From assembly GCA_035654655.1 (NCBI GenBank), contig DASRWI010000010.1, forward strand, positions 220,138-284,137: DNA of 64,000 bases, given 5' to 3'. Both the position numbers and the translations under genes were made by a program. Source of the DNA: DASRWI01 sp035654655 (GTDB lineage: Bacteria > Bacteroidota > Ignavibacteria > Ignavibacteriales > Ignavibacteriaceae). Below, piece after piece: positions 1 to 8,846 of the stretch (positions are counted from its first letter, which is position 1; each line of letters begins with the position of its first letter). The notes beneath the pieces were generated by a model. It was not told the DNA's origin and did not search any database. It worked only from the letters and a program-made list of their open reading frames with translations.

Positions 1-381
1 CTCATCATGGTCATAGTTGCCTCTAAAGCTTACCTTCCTTTGGTTTGATTCAAAGAAAGTTAACTCTTCAGATACTTCCTTATATTTTTTATATTCAAGC
101 AATGCTTGTATAAGCTCAGCTCTGGGATCAATTTCCTCTCCTTTTTCATCAACTTCTTTTGGCAGTAGCATCCTTACTTTAATATGCATAAGAGTCGATG
201 CCATTAAGATAAAATCACCTGCTACTTCAAGGTCGAGCATTTTAATATACTCAACATACTCCAAAAACTCTTTAGTAATTTTAGAAATTGGAATATCATA
301 GATATTTAATTCATCACGTTTAATGAAAAATAACAGTAAATCTAAAGGACCTTCAAACTGGTCAAGCTTAATCGTATACAT
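1..381 (-). CDS. scpA: Segregation and condensation protein A, 3' end cut by window edge
   Basis: Reading the minus strand from the ATG at 381 gives a protein starting MYTIKLDQFEGPLDLLLFFI, followed by a helical region with NIYDIPISKITKEFLEYV. This is the characteristic N-terminus of ScpA, the kleisin-like subunit that joins ScpB and the Smc ATPase in chromosome condensation and segregation. About 127 codons are visible and the gene runs off the left edge. Its start codon directly follows the trpS stop codon (TAA then ATG, no spacer), so the two are almost certainly co-transcribed and translationally coupled. The family assignment rests on the conserved FEGPLDLLL motif; the C-terminal winged-helix part lies outside the window. 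Confidence 0.9.
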   Translation of the reverse strand, partial: MYTIKLDQFEGPLDLLLFFIKRDELNIYDIPISKITKEFLEYVEYIKMLDLEVAGDFILMASTLMHIKVRMLLPKEVDEKGEEIDPRAELIQALLEYKKYKEVSEELTFFESNQRKVSFRGNYDHDE

Positions 382-1362
382 TTAGCCTAATTTCATTTTT
401 TCTCTAACTTCACTCATCGTTTTAGCAGCAACTATATGAGCCTTCTGCTCACCATCAGCTAAAATATCTTTTACTTCATCAAGATTCTGCTCATAATATT
501 TTCTCTTTGTAATAATGGGTTCAAGAAATGCAGATATCTTAGCTGCACAATTCATCTTACAATCAACACAACCTAATGCACCTGAGCGGCATCCCGCATC
601 TATTTCAGGTATTTCGGTAGGATTAAACTTTTTATGATATGAGAACACTAAACAAATATCTGGATTACCGGGATCATTTCTTCTTTTCTTATTAGGGTCA
701 GTAACGGCTTTCTTTAATTTTGCTTTTACTATTTCAGGTTCATCTGAAAGAAGAATTGTATTGTTTAATGACTTACTCATCTTTGCATTACCATCAAGTC
801 CAACTAGTCTTGAAAATCTGGTAAGCTTTGGTTCAGGTTCAGGAAAAACATTACCATACTGATTGTTAAACTTTCTTGCAATTTCTCTGGTAATTTCAAT
901 ATGTGGTACCTGGTCTTCACCAACAGGGACAGTATCACCTTTATATAATAGAATATCAGCAGCCTGAAGAACTACATATCCTAAATGTCCATAAATAATA
1001 TGCTCAATGTGGAGGTCTCTCACCTGGTCCTTTAGAGTTGGATTTCTTTCCAATCTATTTACAGTAATCAGCATACCGAAAATCAAATTCAGCTCAGCAT
1101 GTTCTTTTATTTGAGATTGCCTGAACATCGGACTTTTAACAGGGTCTAATCCTGCTGCAAGCCAATCAATTAACATATCAATAGAGTTTTGATAAATTTC
1201 TGAAGTATCCAGATTTGTAGTAAGAACGTGGTAATCAGCAATTAGATGAAAATTCTCATATTCATCCTGCAAACTAACCCAATTTTCTAAAGCACCAACA
1301 TAATGACCGATATGCAATTTACCGGTAGGACGCATTCCGCTTAATATTCTTTTTTTCGTCAT
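382..1362 (-). CDS. trpS: Tryptophan--tRNA ligase with Fe-S-type cysteine motif
   Basis: Class I aminoacyl-tRNA synthetase of 326 residues, a usual bacterial length, which charges tRNA-Trp in the cytoplasm. Visible signatures are the HIGH-type motif (GKLHIGH, residues 14-20) and the KMSKS loop (residues 194-198). Beyond the core there is a cysteine cluster C237-x20-C258-x6-C265-x2-C268, with another cysteine at 272. This resembles the pattern (C-x22-C-x6-C-x2-C) that holds a [4Fe-4S] cluster near the anticodon-binding region of Thermotoga maritima TrpRS. By analogy this enzyme probably binds such a cluster; that is inference. The gene is divergent from the aconitase gene across a 148-base gap and abuts scpA downstream. 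Confidence 0.96.
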   Translation of the reverse strand: MTKKRILSGMRPTGKLHIGHYVGALENWVSLQDEYENFHLIADYHVLTTNLDTSEIYQNSIDMLIDWLAAGLDPVKSPMFRQSQIKEHAELNLIFGMLITVNRLERNPTLKDQVRDLHIEHIIYGHLGYVVLQAADILLYKGDTVPVGEDQVPHIEITREIARKFNNQYGNVFPEPEPKLTRFSRLVGLDGNAKMSKSLNNTILLSDEPEIVKAKLKKAVTDPNKKRRNDPGNPDICLVFSYHKKFNPTEIPEIDAGCRSGALGCVDCKMNCAAKISAFLEPIITKRKYYEQNLDEVKDILADGEQKAHIVAAKTMSEVREKMKLG

Positions 1363-1510
1363 TAATAGAGATTTTTTTATTATTAAGATAGTAAGATAAT
1401 AATATTGATAATAATAATCTTGTACAATATTTAAGAATCTTACTTTATTTTTTTGATGACTAATTCTTTATATTTTTGATGAATACAAATATAAAGTTAA
1501 AGGTTTTTCT

Positions 1511-3475
1511 ATGCAGCAGAGTTTAATTGAAAAAATAGCTCAAAAATTTGCAACTAATCTATCAAATGAACATACTGTTCACTCCGGCGATTACATCTAC
1601 ATACAACCTGCTTATGTAATGACACACGATAATACCGGTGCAGTTATACCGAAATTTAAGAGTATAGGAGCTTCAAAGTTGTATAACTCCAGACAAGTTG
1701 TGCATACCTTAGACCATAACGTTCAAGATAAGAGTGAAAAGAATTTAGAAAAATATAAAAAGATTGAAGAGTTCTCAAAACAAATGGGAGCAGATTTTTA
1801 TCCAGCGGGAAGAGGTATTGGACATCAGATAATGTGCGAGGAAGGGTATGCTTTCCCCGGAACTATGGTTGTTGCATCTGATAGCCATAGCAATATGTAT
1901 GGAGGACTTGGATGTCTTGGTTCACCAATAGTTAGAACTGATGCTGCTGCAATTTGGGCTACTGGAAAAACATGGTGGCAGGTTCCTCCAATTGTTAAAG
2001 TTGAGCTTACGGGAAAACTTAAACCGGGAGTTTATGGTAAAGATGTTATAATTGCACTTTGCGGTTTTTTTAATAATGATGAAGTACTTAATCATGCAAT
2101 AGAATTTACTGGTGAAGGTATTACAGCATTATCTATAGATGAAAGATTATCAATTGCAAATATGACAACTGAATGGGGTGCTTTGGCTGGAGTCTTCCCT
2201 ATTGATGCAATTACAATTAACTGGTTAAAGAATAGAGCTGATTATATTAAGAGAAGAGGTTTACAAGGAGTTCCATCAGATGCTGATGGAAATGGAAAAC
2301 ATCCTCGTCTTAATGAAGAAAAAATTAAAAAGCTTGAAGAAAATATTATTGCTGCTGATAAAGATGCTTTCTATGCAAAAGAGATTGTAATTGATTTATC
2401 TACAATAAGTCCGGTGGTATCAGGACCAAATACAGTAAAGACTATGAACACGGCAAAGGTTCTTGACCAGAGTGAAATAAAAATTCAAAAAGCATATTTA
2501 GTAAGTTGTGTAAACAGCAGAGTAAGCGATATTAAAGAAGCAGCCTCTGTAATTAGAGGAAAGAAAGTTGCTGAGGGAGTTAAGTTTTATATCGCAGCTG
2601 CATCAAGTGAAGTACAAAAAGAAAGTGAACTCTCAGGAGATTGGAATACCTTACTTGAAGCAGGAGCTATACCCTTACCTCCTGGATGTGGACCTTGTAT
2701 TGGTCTTGGTACAGGATTACTTGAAGATGGTGAAGTAGGAATTTCTGCAACAAACAGAAATTTTAAAGGAAGGATGGGTTCACCAAATGCATTTGCATAC
2801 TTAGCATCCCCTGCTGTTGTAGCTGCATCGGCAGTTGCAGGGAAAATAACAACTCCATATGGTGGTAACGGAGATATTTCTGCAAGTATTAAGACTAATA
2901 CAAAACAAAAAACAGAAGTTAAAGCAGTAAGTATTATTGAGGGTTTCCCGAAAGAAATTATAGGCGAAGTATTATTCTGTCATCAGGATAATTTAAACAC
3001 AGATGGAATATATCCTGGAAAGTATACGTACAATGATGACTTCACTCCACAACAGCAGGCAGAAGTAGTAATGGAAAACTACGACCCTGAATTTAGCAGG
3101 ATTGCTGATAAAGGAAACATACTTGTAGGTGGATATAACTTTGGTACAGGAAGCTCACGTGAGCAGGCTGCCACTGCATTGAAGTACAGAGGTATAACAT
3201 TAGTAATAGCAGGCTCATTCAACGAGACATATAAAAGGAATGCAATCAATAATGGATATCTTGTTATTGAATGTCCTGAGTTAGTAAACAAATTAAAAGA
3301 GACGTATGGTAAAGAAAAACTTACAGTAAAAACAGGAAATCAAATAACAATAAACTTCACCAATTCAGAAATAATTTTTGATGGAGTAAAATACTCTATA
3401 GACCCAGTAGGTGCAGCTGCCCAGGAATTAGTAGTTGTAGAAGGTTTAGAAAACTGGGTGAAGAAGAATATATAA
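1511..3475 (+). CDS. Aconitate hydratase (aconitase family)
   Basis: A 654-residue aconitase, the shorter form compared with the roughly 750-900 residues of mitochondrial-type AcnA and of AcnB. It should interconvert citrate and isocitrate through cis-aconitate in the cytosol. The three [4Fe-4S] ligands are visible as C333 (SCVNSR) and C393/C396 (GCGPCIGLG). The active-site segment SDSHSNMYGGLGCLG lies near residues 123-137, and the C-terminal swivel domain carries NFGTGSSREQAA. It starts a plus-strand series with a PrpD-family gene and citrate lyase subunits, so it may feed isocitrate to citrate cleavage or act on a methylated homologue. A repeat element separates it from the next gene. Aconitase family membership is certain; the exact substrate is not. 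Confidence 0.93.
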   Translation: MQQSLIEKIAQKFATNLSNEHTVHSGDYIYIQPAYVMTHDNTGAVIPKFKSIGASKLYNSRQVVHTLDHNVQDKSEKNLEKYKKIEEFSKQMGADFYPAGRGIGHQIMCEEGYAFPGTMVVASDSHSNMYGGLGCLGSPIVRTDAAAIWATGKTWWQVPPIVKVELTGKLKPGVYGKDVIIALCGFFNNDEVLNHAIEFTGEGITALSIDERLSIANMTTEWGALAGVFPIDAITINWLKNRADYIKRRGLQGVPSDADGNGKHPRLNEEKIKKLEENIIAADKDAFYAKEIVIDLSTISPVVSGPNTVKTMNTAKVLDQSEIKIQKAYLVSCVNSRVSDIKEAASVIRGKKVAEGVKFYIAAASSEVQKESELSGDWNTLLEAGAIPLPPGCGPCIGLGTGLLEDGEVGISATNRNFKGRMGSPNAFAYLASPAVVAASAVAGKITTPYGGNGDISASIKTNTKQKTEVKAVSIIEGFPKEIIGEVLFCHQDNLNTDGIYPGKYTYNDDFTPQQQAEVVMENYDPEFSRIADKGNILVGGYNFGTGSSREQAATALKYRGITLVIAGSFNETYKRNAINNGYLVIECPELVNKLKETYGKEKLTVKTGNQITINFTNSEIIFDGVKYSIDPVGAAAQELVVVEGLENWVKKNI

Positions 3476-3480
3476 TCTTA

Positions 3481-3602
3481 CTGTCATTGCGAACGGAGTC
3501 CGTGTTCGGACGAATTGTGGCAATCTCTGTTCTTATTTATTATTAAAATCCAGAGATCACCACGTCGTTTGTCCTTCGGACTGCATTCCTCGTGATGACA
3601 GT
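3481..3602. repeat. REP/MITE-like interspersed palindromic element
   Basis: The 122-base segment begins CTGTCATTGCGAACGGAGTC and ends TTCCTCGTGATGACAG. The two arms (3481-3528 and 3552-3602) are imperfect inverted complements around a short AT-rich centre, with GGCAATCTCT opposite AGAGATCACC. The arrangement of TGTCATTGCGA ends and a CAATCTC/GAGAT core resembles small non-coding palindromic elements scattered through many Bacteroidota and other genomes. It contains no gene. It sits just after the aconitase stop and before the PrpD gene, so it may also act as a hairpin in the transcript. Only one copy was noticed in this window. Confidence 0.7.
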
Positions 3603-3709
3603 TTTATTTTAAGTAGGGGTAATATGGAAAAATATCTTTTGAACTCATCTCCATTTCTACTAATTTTCATTAGTAAAAAAATATGAACTAATACTTTTTT
3701 TGAGGAATT

Positions 3710-5146
3710 ATGGAAAAATCACTTTCACGTCAAATTGCGGAATTTGCAGTTAATTTAAAATATGAAGACTTACCACAGGATGTTATTCTTAATGTAAAAA
3801 GATTTTTATACGACTCTATAGGCTGCGCTTATGGCGGTTATCACACAAAAGATGTTAAAATTTTAAAAGATATATATGAAGAAATGTCCGGCAAACCTGA
3901 AGCAACTTTATTTGGCTATGGTACAAAAATGCCTGCTGTTAATGCTTCTCTTGTGAACTCACTGATGATACGTGCACTTGATTTTAATGACATCTACTGG
4001 AAGGAAGACCCTTCTCATCCATCTGATTTAATTCCTGCTGCTATTAACACTGCTGAGTTTATTAACGCATCAATGAAGGATGTTATTGTTGCGATTGTTC
4101 TTGCATATGAATTTGAACAGCGCTTATGCGAGTTTGCAGTTCCCGGAATTCGTGAACGCAAATGGCACCACGCGGCTCTTACTCAGTTTGTATCTCCAAT
4201 TGTTGCAGGAAAAATTCTTGGTTTAACTGTTGACCAAATGGTTAATGCAATTGGTATCAGTGGATGTCATAATCATACAATTGGCTGTCCTACTGCAGGC
4301 AAATTAACTATGATGAAAAATACTGTTGATCCAATGGCAGTACAGAGTGGAGTGTTTGCAGCATTAATGGCCAAGAGAGGATACTCAGGTACAGAAGCAG
4401 TGTTTGAAGGTAAAGAAGGTTTTATGGATTGTTTCGGCGGTTGGGATGCGAAGAATCAGAAATTAAAACCGATGAAGATGGAAGGACGCGAAGGGCATGT
4501 TGAAGATTGGAGTTGGGATATCAACAAACTTGTTGGTGATTTAGGAAAGTCATTTAAAATAAATGAGTGCTCAATGAAAGCCTTCCCTACTGAAGCCTTA
4601 ACACATACTCACATCTCCTGTACGCTTAAAGCAGTTATCAACAACAACATTAATTATGACCAGATTGAACAAGTTACTGTAACAACCATAGCACGTGCCT
4701 GCGATATATTATTTGACCCTCATAAGTATCGTCCTGAATCAAGAGAAACTGCAGACCACTCATTACCTTACTGTATTGCGGCTGCTCTTGTTGATAAGAA
4801 AATTACAACTCAATCTTTCTCAGATGAAAAAATGAAAGACCCAAGAATTTGGGAAGTCATCGATAAAATAAAAGGTGAAGCATCAATTGAATTTGAAAAG
4901 ATGTTCCCTTCTAAGCAACCTTCTAAAGTTGTTGTAAGAACTAAAGATGGAAAAGAGTTTACTGAGTATCTTGAGTTCCCTAAAGGTGACCCAAGAGAAC
5001 CAATGACAATGGAAGACCTTGATAATAAATTTATTGCTCTTGCAGATGGACTTATTTCTCCAGCACGTCATAAAGAAATTAAAGAGATGATTTTCAATTG
5101 TGAAAATATCTGTGCAAAAGAATTTATGGATAATCTTATCTGCTAA
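3710..5146 (+). CDS. MmgE/PrpD family protein (2-methylcitrate dehydratase-like)
   Basis: A 478-residue protein of the MmgE/PrpD family. Members include 2-methylcitrate dehydratase, cis-aconitate decarboxylase and iminodisuccinate epimerase. The N-terminal helical domain contains LDFND and DPSHPSD (about residues 90-106), the region where the family carries active-site acidic and histidine residues, and HNHTIGCP is near residue 190. Position between aconitase and citrate lyase points to a tricarboxylate substrate such as citrate, methylcitrate or aconitate. No 2-methylcitrate synthase or 2-methylisocitrate lyase is nearby, so a standard methylcitrate cycle is not shown. It ends 17 bases before the CitD-CitE gene and is probably in the same transcript. 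Family is confident, reaction open. Confidence 0.85.
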   Translation: MEKSLSRQIAEFAVNLKYEDLPQDVILNVKRFLYDSIGCAYGGYHTKDVKILKDIYEEMSGKPEATLFGYGTKMPAVNASLVNSLMIRALDFNDIYWKEDPSHPSDLIPAAINTAEFINASMKDVIVAIVLAYEFEQRLCEFAVPGIRERKWHHAALTQFVSPIVAGKILGLTVDQMVNAIGISGCHNHTIGCPTAGKLTMMKNTVDPMAVQSGVFAALMAKRGYSGTEAVFEGKEGFMDCFGGWDAKNQKLKPMKMEGREGHVEDWSWDINKLVGDLGKSFKINECSMKAFPTEALTHTHISCTLKAVINNNINYDQIEQVTVTTIARACDILFDPHKYRPESRETADHSLPYCIAAALVDKKITTQSFSDEKMKDPRIWEVIDKIKGEASIEFEKMFPSKQPSKVVVRTKDGKEFTEYLEFPKGDPREPMTMEDLDNKFIALADGLISPARHKEIKEMIFNCENICAKEFMDNLIC

Positions 5147-5163
5147 AAAGAAAAGGATTAATA

Positions 5164-6354
5164 ATGGAAACAAATAACAATAAGGCATCTGCAGGTAAAC
5201 GTGGAGATGCTGTACGTTCTGATTGTTATATAGAAATTGAAATTAAACCATCAGGCGGCTTACATTTAAATATTAAAAGTAAAGTTGCTTCAATGTATAG
5301 TGATGATATTAAAAAGCAACTTACTGAATTATGTAATTACTTCCATATAAAAAATGCTGAAGTAACATTTGAGGATTATGGTGCTCTTCCCTTTGTTATT
5401 TCAGCACGTTTTGAACTTGCAGTAAAAAGAATTTATCCTGATATAAAGAAAGAGTTTCTTCCAGCATTCAACAAAAATAATTTAACTACTACTATAAAAG
5501 AAAGATTAAGAAGAAGTAGGTTATACTTACCCGGTAATGAACCTAAGTTTTTTCTTAATGCCGGACTTCACGAGCCTGATGGAATCATTCTTGATTTAGA
5601 AGATTCAGTTGCCCCTGCTGAAAAGGATGCTGCACAACTGCTTGTTCGTAATGCGTTAAGAGCAGTTAACTTTTACAAGTGTGAAAGAATGGTTCGTATA
5701 AATCAACTACCACGCGGATTGAACGATTTGAGATATGTAGTTCCTAATAATGTAAATGTTGTCCTTATTCCTAAAGTAGAAAATGCACAGCAGATACATC
5801 AGATCGAAAATGAAATTGATAAGCTGAAAAAAGAATTTAATATATCATATGATATTTTCTTAATGCCAATTATTGAAAGTGCATTAGGTATTATAAATGC
5901 TTATCAGATTGCTTCTTCTTCACCTTTAATTTGTTCATTAGCAATCGGACTTGAAGATTATACTGCAGACCTCGGTACTCAACGCACAAACGAAGGTAAA
6001 GAAAGTTTCTTTGCTCGCAGTATGGTTGTCAATGCTGCAAAGGCTGCGGGAGTTCAGGCAATTGATACAGTCTTCTCAGATGTTAATGATATGGAAGCAT
6101 TAAGACAAAGTGTACTTGAAGCTAAGTCATTAGGATTTGAAGGTAAGGGATGTATCCACCCAAGACAAGTTAAGATTGTTCATGATGCATTGCTTCCTAC
6201 TCCTGAAGAAATTGAAAAAGCTAAGAAGATTGTTGAAGCTTATAACGATGCAATTGCAAAAGGACTTGGAGTTGTTTCTCTTGGAAGCAAAATGATTGAT
6301 GCACCTGTTGTTAAGCGTGCAATTAAAACTCTATCACTGGTTCAAAATAATTAA
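5164..6354 (+). CDS. Citrate lyase acyl carrier (CitD) fused to beta subunit (CitE)
   Basis: The 396-residue product looks like two citrate lyase subunits in one chain. Residues 1-90 resemble the small acyl carrier CitD: S19-D20 is followed by beta strands (CYIEIEIKPSGG) and a closing segment DYGALPFVISARFELAVKR, like the CitD ending KGALDCILRARLEAL. S19 would be the attachment site for the phosphoribosyl-dephospho-CoA group. Residues from about 110 are CitE-like (HpcH/HpaI aldolase fold), with SRLYLPGNEPKF, DGIILDLEDSVAP and the metal-site region IGLEDYTADLG. CitE cleaves citryl-ACP to acetyl-ACP and oxaloacetate. In most bacteria citD and citE are separate genes. It lies 13 bases upstream of citF. 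The prosthetic-group genes citX, citG and citC are not in the window. Confidence 0.85.
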   Translation: METNNNKASAGKRGDAVRSDCYIEIEIKPSGGLHLNIKSKVASMYSDDIKKQLTELCNYFHIKNAEVTFEDYGALPFVISARFELAVKRIYPDIKKEFLPAFNKNNLTTTIKERLRRSRLYLPGNEPKFFLNAGLHEPDGIILDLEDSVAPAEKDAAQLLVRNALRAVNFYKCERMVRINQLPRGLNDLRYVVPNNVNVVLIPKVENAQQIHQIENEIDKLKKEFNISYDIFLMPIIESALGIINAYQIASSSPLICSLAIGLEDYTADLGTQRTNEGKESFFARSMVVNAAKAAGVQAIDTVFSDVNDMEALRQSVLEAKSLGFEGKGCIHPRQVKIVHDALLPTPEEIEKAKKIVEAYNDAIAKGLGVVSLGSKMIDAPVVKRAIKTLSLVQNN

Positions 6355-6367
6355 GAGATTTGAAAAA

Positions 6368-7924
6368 ATGAAATTAGTAAAAAATAAAGCCGGAAGATTA
6401 GTTCCTGATGAAGTTAATGGTGTTAAGCAAGTTCCATATCAGGGAGTTAATCAATACAAACCTGATGGTTGTAAGGCACGGGTTCCAATTCGAACTAACA
6501 TCGATTATCCTGAAGATGGAAATAAATTAGTATCAAGTTTAAAGGAAGCTTTAATTAAAGCAGGTATAAAAGATGGAATGACTATCTCAACACATCATCA
6601 CTTGCGTAATGGAGACATCGTCACCAACTTGATGTTTGATATCATTCACGAAATGGGAATAAAAAATATACGCTGGTTTCCAAGTGCATCATTCCCCTGC
6701 CACGAACATTTAATACCATATTTAGAAGACGGAACCATACATCATATCGAAGGAAGTATGAATGGTCCATTAGGAAAATACACAACCAATGGAAAGATGA
6801 AAGGTGTTGGAGTACTTCGTTCTCACGGAGGAAGATACGCCTCAATACAAGATGGTGAAGTACATATTGACATAGCTGTTATTGCTGCACCAACCGCTGA
6901 CCCATTTGGGAATGCAAATGGTGTTCAGGGAAAATCAGCCTGCGGATTAATCGGTTTTGCTCTTGGAGATTCCGAATATGCAGATAAAGTTATTGTGGTT
7001 ACTGATAATTTAGTCCCATTCCCGTGCGTTCCATGGCAAATACAAGGGAATAATGTTGATTATGTGGTTCAGGTTGATTCACTTGGAGATGCAAGCAAAA
7101 TAGTATCAGGAACAACTGAAGTAACAAAATCACCGGATAGATTACTCATTGCTGAATACATTGCACAATTTATGGATGAAGCAGGAATAATGAAGAATGG
7201 CTTCTCATTTCAAGCTGGTGCAGGCGGAACTTCATTAGCATTTGTAATCTTGTTAAAAGAAAGAATGAAGGCTAAAGGTGTAAAAGCAAGATTTGTACGC
7301 GGTGGTTCTACAAAATATTTAGTTCAGTTACTTGAAGAAGGATTGACAGATTACATTCTTGATGGTCAGACCTTTGATTTAGATGGTGTTCGTTCGATGG
7401 GAGTAAACCCGGGACACGTAAACACCTCCCCATTCACAAGCTATAACTTTCACGGCAAAGGAAACTTTGCATCAATAGTAGATGCTGCAATACTCGGTGC
7501 AACAGAAGTTGATGCAAACTTCAACGCAAACGTAGTAACGCACTCAGATGGATACTTACTTCATGGAATTGGCGGTTGGCAGAACTGTTTATACTCCAAA
7601 TGCACGATATTGGCAATACCATCATTCAGAGATAGAATACCTGTTATAGTTGATGAAGTAACAACATTATGCGGGCCTGGAGAATTGATAGATGTAATCA
7701 TCACTGAAAGAGGAATTGCAATAAATCCTTTACGCAAAGATTTACTCGAAGCAGTAAAAAGCTCATCACTACCAATTAGAGATATAAAAGATATTAAAGC
7801 AGAAGTGGATGAAATCTGCGGTGGTGCTCCTGCAAAACCAAAGGTTAATAAAGATAAAGTAGTTGCAATAATTAAATGGGTAGATGGTACTGTAATAGAT
7901 TCAGTATTTCAAGTAGAAGAGTAA
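6368..7924 (+). CDS. citF: Citrate lyase alpha subunit / citrate:acetyl-ACP transferase
   Basis: The chosen start is the ATG at 6368 (MKLVKNKAGRLVPDEVNG); an in-frame ATG at 6296 lies inside the preceding gene and would add 24 residues that do not resemble the family. The 518-residue product matches CitF in length and content: ISTHHHLRNGD, WFPSASFPCHEHLIPYLEDG, a glycine-rich CoA-transferase loop (FQAGAGGTSLAF) and DEVTTLCGPGELIDVIIT. CitF moves the acyl carrier from acetate to citrate, forming citryl-ACP for CitE. With the fused CitD-CitE it supplies all three catalytic functions of citrate lyase. A terminator follows 50 bases downstream, closing the aconitase-PrpD-CitDE-CitF set. Confidence 0.9.
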   Translation: MKLVKNKAGRLVPDEVNGVKQVPYQGVNQYKPDGCKARVPIRTNIDYPEDGNKLVSSLKEALIKAGIKDGMTISTHHHLRNGDIVTNLMFDIIHEMGIKNIRWFPSASFPCHEHLIPYLEDGTIHHIEGSMNGPLGKYTTNGKMKGVGVLRSHGGRYASIQDGEVHIDIAVIAAPTADPFGNANGVQGKSACGLIGFALGDSEYADKVIVVTDNLVPFPCVPWQIQGNNVDYVVQVDSLGDASKIVSGTTEVTKSPDRLLIAEYIAQFMDEAGIMKNGFSFQAGAGGTSLAFVILLKERMKAKGVKARFVRGGSTKYLVQLLEEGLTDYILDGQTFDLDGVRSMGVNPGHVNTSPFTSYNFHGKGNFASIVDAAILGATEVDANFNANVVTHSDGYLLHGIGGWQNCLYSKCTILAIPSFRDRIPVIVDEVTTLCGPGELIDVIITERGIAINPLRKDLLEAVKSSSLPIRDIKDIKAEVDEICGGAPAKPKVNKDKVVAIIKWVDGTVIDSVFQVEE

Positions 7925-7973
7925 AAATTAGCTTTCTTAAGAGTGAGTATACAATCTCTTAGATTCAATTTAG

Positions 7974-7999
7974 CCCACGATTTTAGTCGTGGGTTTTTT
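7974..7999 (+). terminator. Rho-independent terminator after citF
   Basis: Perfect 7-bp stem CCCACGA / TCGTGGG (7974-7980 and 7987-7993) with a six-base loop, followed directly by six T residues. It sits 50 bases after the citF stop and points the same way. Confidence 0.9.
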
Positions 8000-8045
8000 A
8001 TTTCTCACGACTAAAGTCCTGAGTTGAAAGAGTGAAAGAAAATTA

Positions 8046-8846
8046 TCACTTCTCTACAAAATAAGCAACCCTTGATAATCTTTTTTCTGAAGTCAATTTA
8101 TGAACTGACGAAAAAAACTTTTGTAATCCTTCAAAGCGTTCTTCCCCTTCAATTTTAATTAGAGAATTTTTATGTCTATTTCTAGCTTCAAACCATCTTC
8201 CTGAAATCAATGCTGCATTTTCTGTAACATCTTCAGTCTTGATTAAATTAAATCCTGATTGTTTAATTAATTTTTCATTATAACCTTCAGGTGCAAAGAG
8301 AAAATATCCAATTGAACTACGAACTGCAATCTCCTCATTACTTACAGCACCTGTAATCACAATAGGATCTGTAAAAACGGCTCTCCCTCCAGAAAGTAAC
8401 ACTCTTCTCCAATCTTTTAAAACATCTAGCCTATCAGGGAAATGATTCATAGAATCTATGCACATCAATCCATTAAAACTATTTTCATCAAATATTAGTT
8501 TAGAGTTTGCATTAACAAGTTCAAAATTTATTTTAGAAGAGTTTTTGGACTTCATCGCACTTTTTTTTGCAGTAGCAATCCCGTTTTCATTTATATCAAT
8601 TCCTGTTATAAAACCGTTGGTTTGTTCAGCAAGATAAATAGCAGGTCCTCCCGCACCACTGGCAACTTCAAGTATTTTATGTTCCGGTTTAATTTTTAAC
8701 CAGGTAAAGAAGCTTTCATATTCTTCAACAGTTATCCAACTGTTTTGTCCAATATCTCTACCAAATGTTTCTATCCGTATGTTTGCTAATACCCGTTCAG
8801 TAAAGTTGCTTTATACATTATCAAATAAATCAACTTGCTTAGGCAT
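8046..8846 (-). pseudogene. SAM-dependent methyltransferase, interrupted by an in-frame TAA
   Basis: Read from ATG 8846 on the minus strand, the frame begins MPKQVDLFDNV and hits TAA at 8811-8813 (codon 12). It then stays open in the same frame for about 255 codons to 8046. After the stop the protein looks intact: a class I SAM-binding motif (ILEVASGAGGPAIYLAE), an acidic motif II region (GIDINENG), then FNGLMCIDSMNHFPDRLDVLKDWRRVL, typical of small-molecule methyltransferases. There is no ATG, GTG or TTG in frame between the stop and motif I; the next ATG, at 8555, would remove the SAM-binding loop. A purine-rich ribosome site (AAAGAAG) precedes ATG 8846. I infer a recent nonsense mutation or a sequencing error. 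It stands alone between two plus-strand clusters. Confidence 0.8.

Noticed and set aside
4883..5188. Minus-strand frame across the end of the PrpD gene
   Set aside because: It covers the coding end of PrpD and the start of CitD-CitE, and is rich in phenylalanine and lysine as expected of a shadow frame.
1511..7924. A standard methylcitrate cycle
   Set aside because: A PrpD-family gene and aconitase are present, but methylcitrate synthase and methylisocitrate lyase are absent and citrate lyase subunits are present instead.
8046..8846. Selenocysteine or other recoding at the methyltransferase stop
   Set aside because: The stop is TAA, not TGA, and no hairpin or slippery site was evident next to it.
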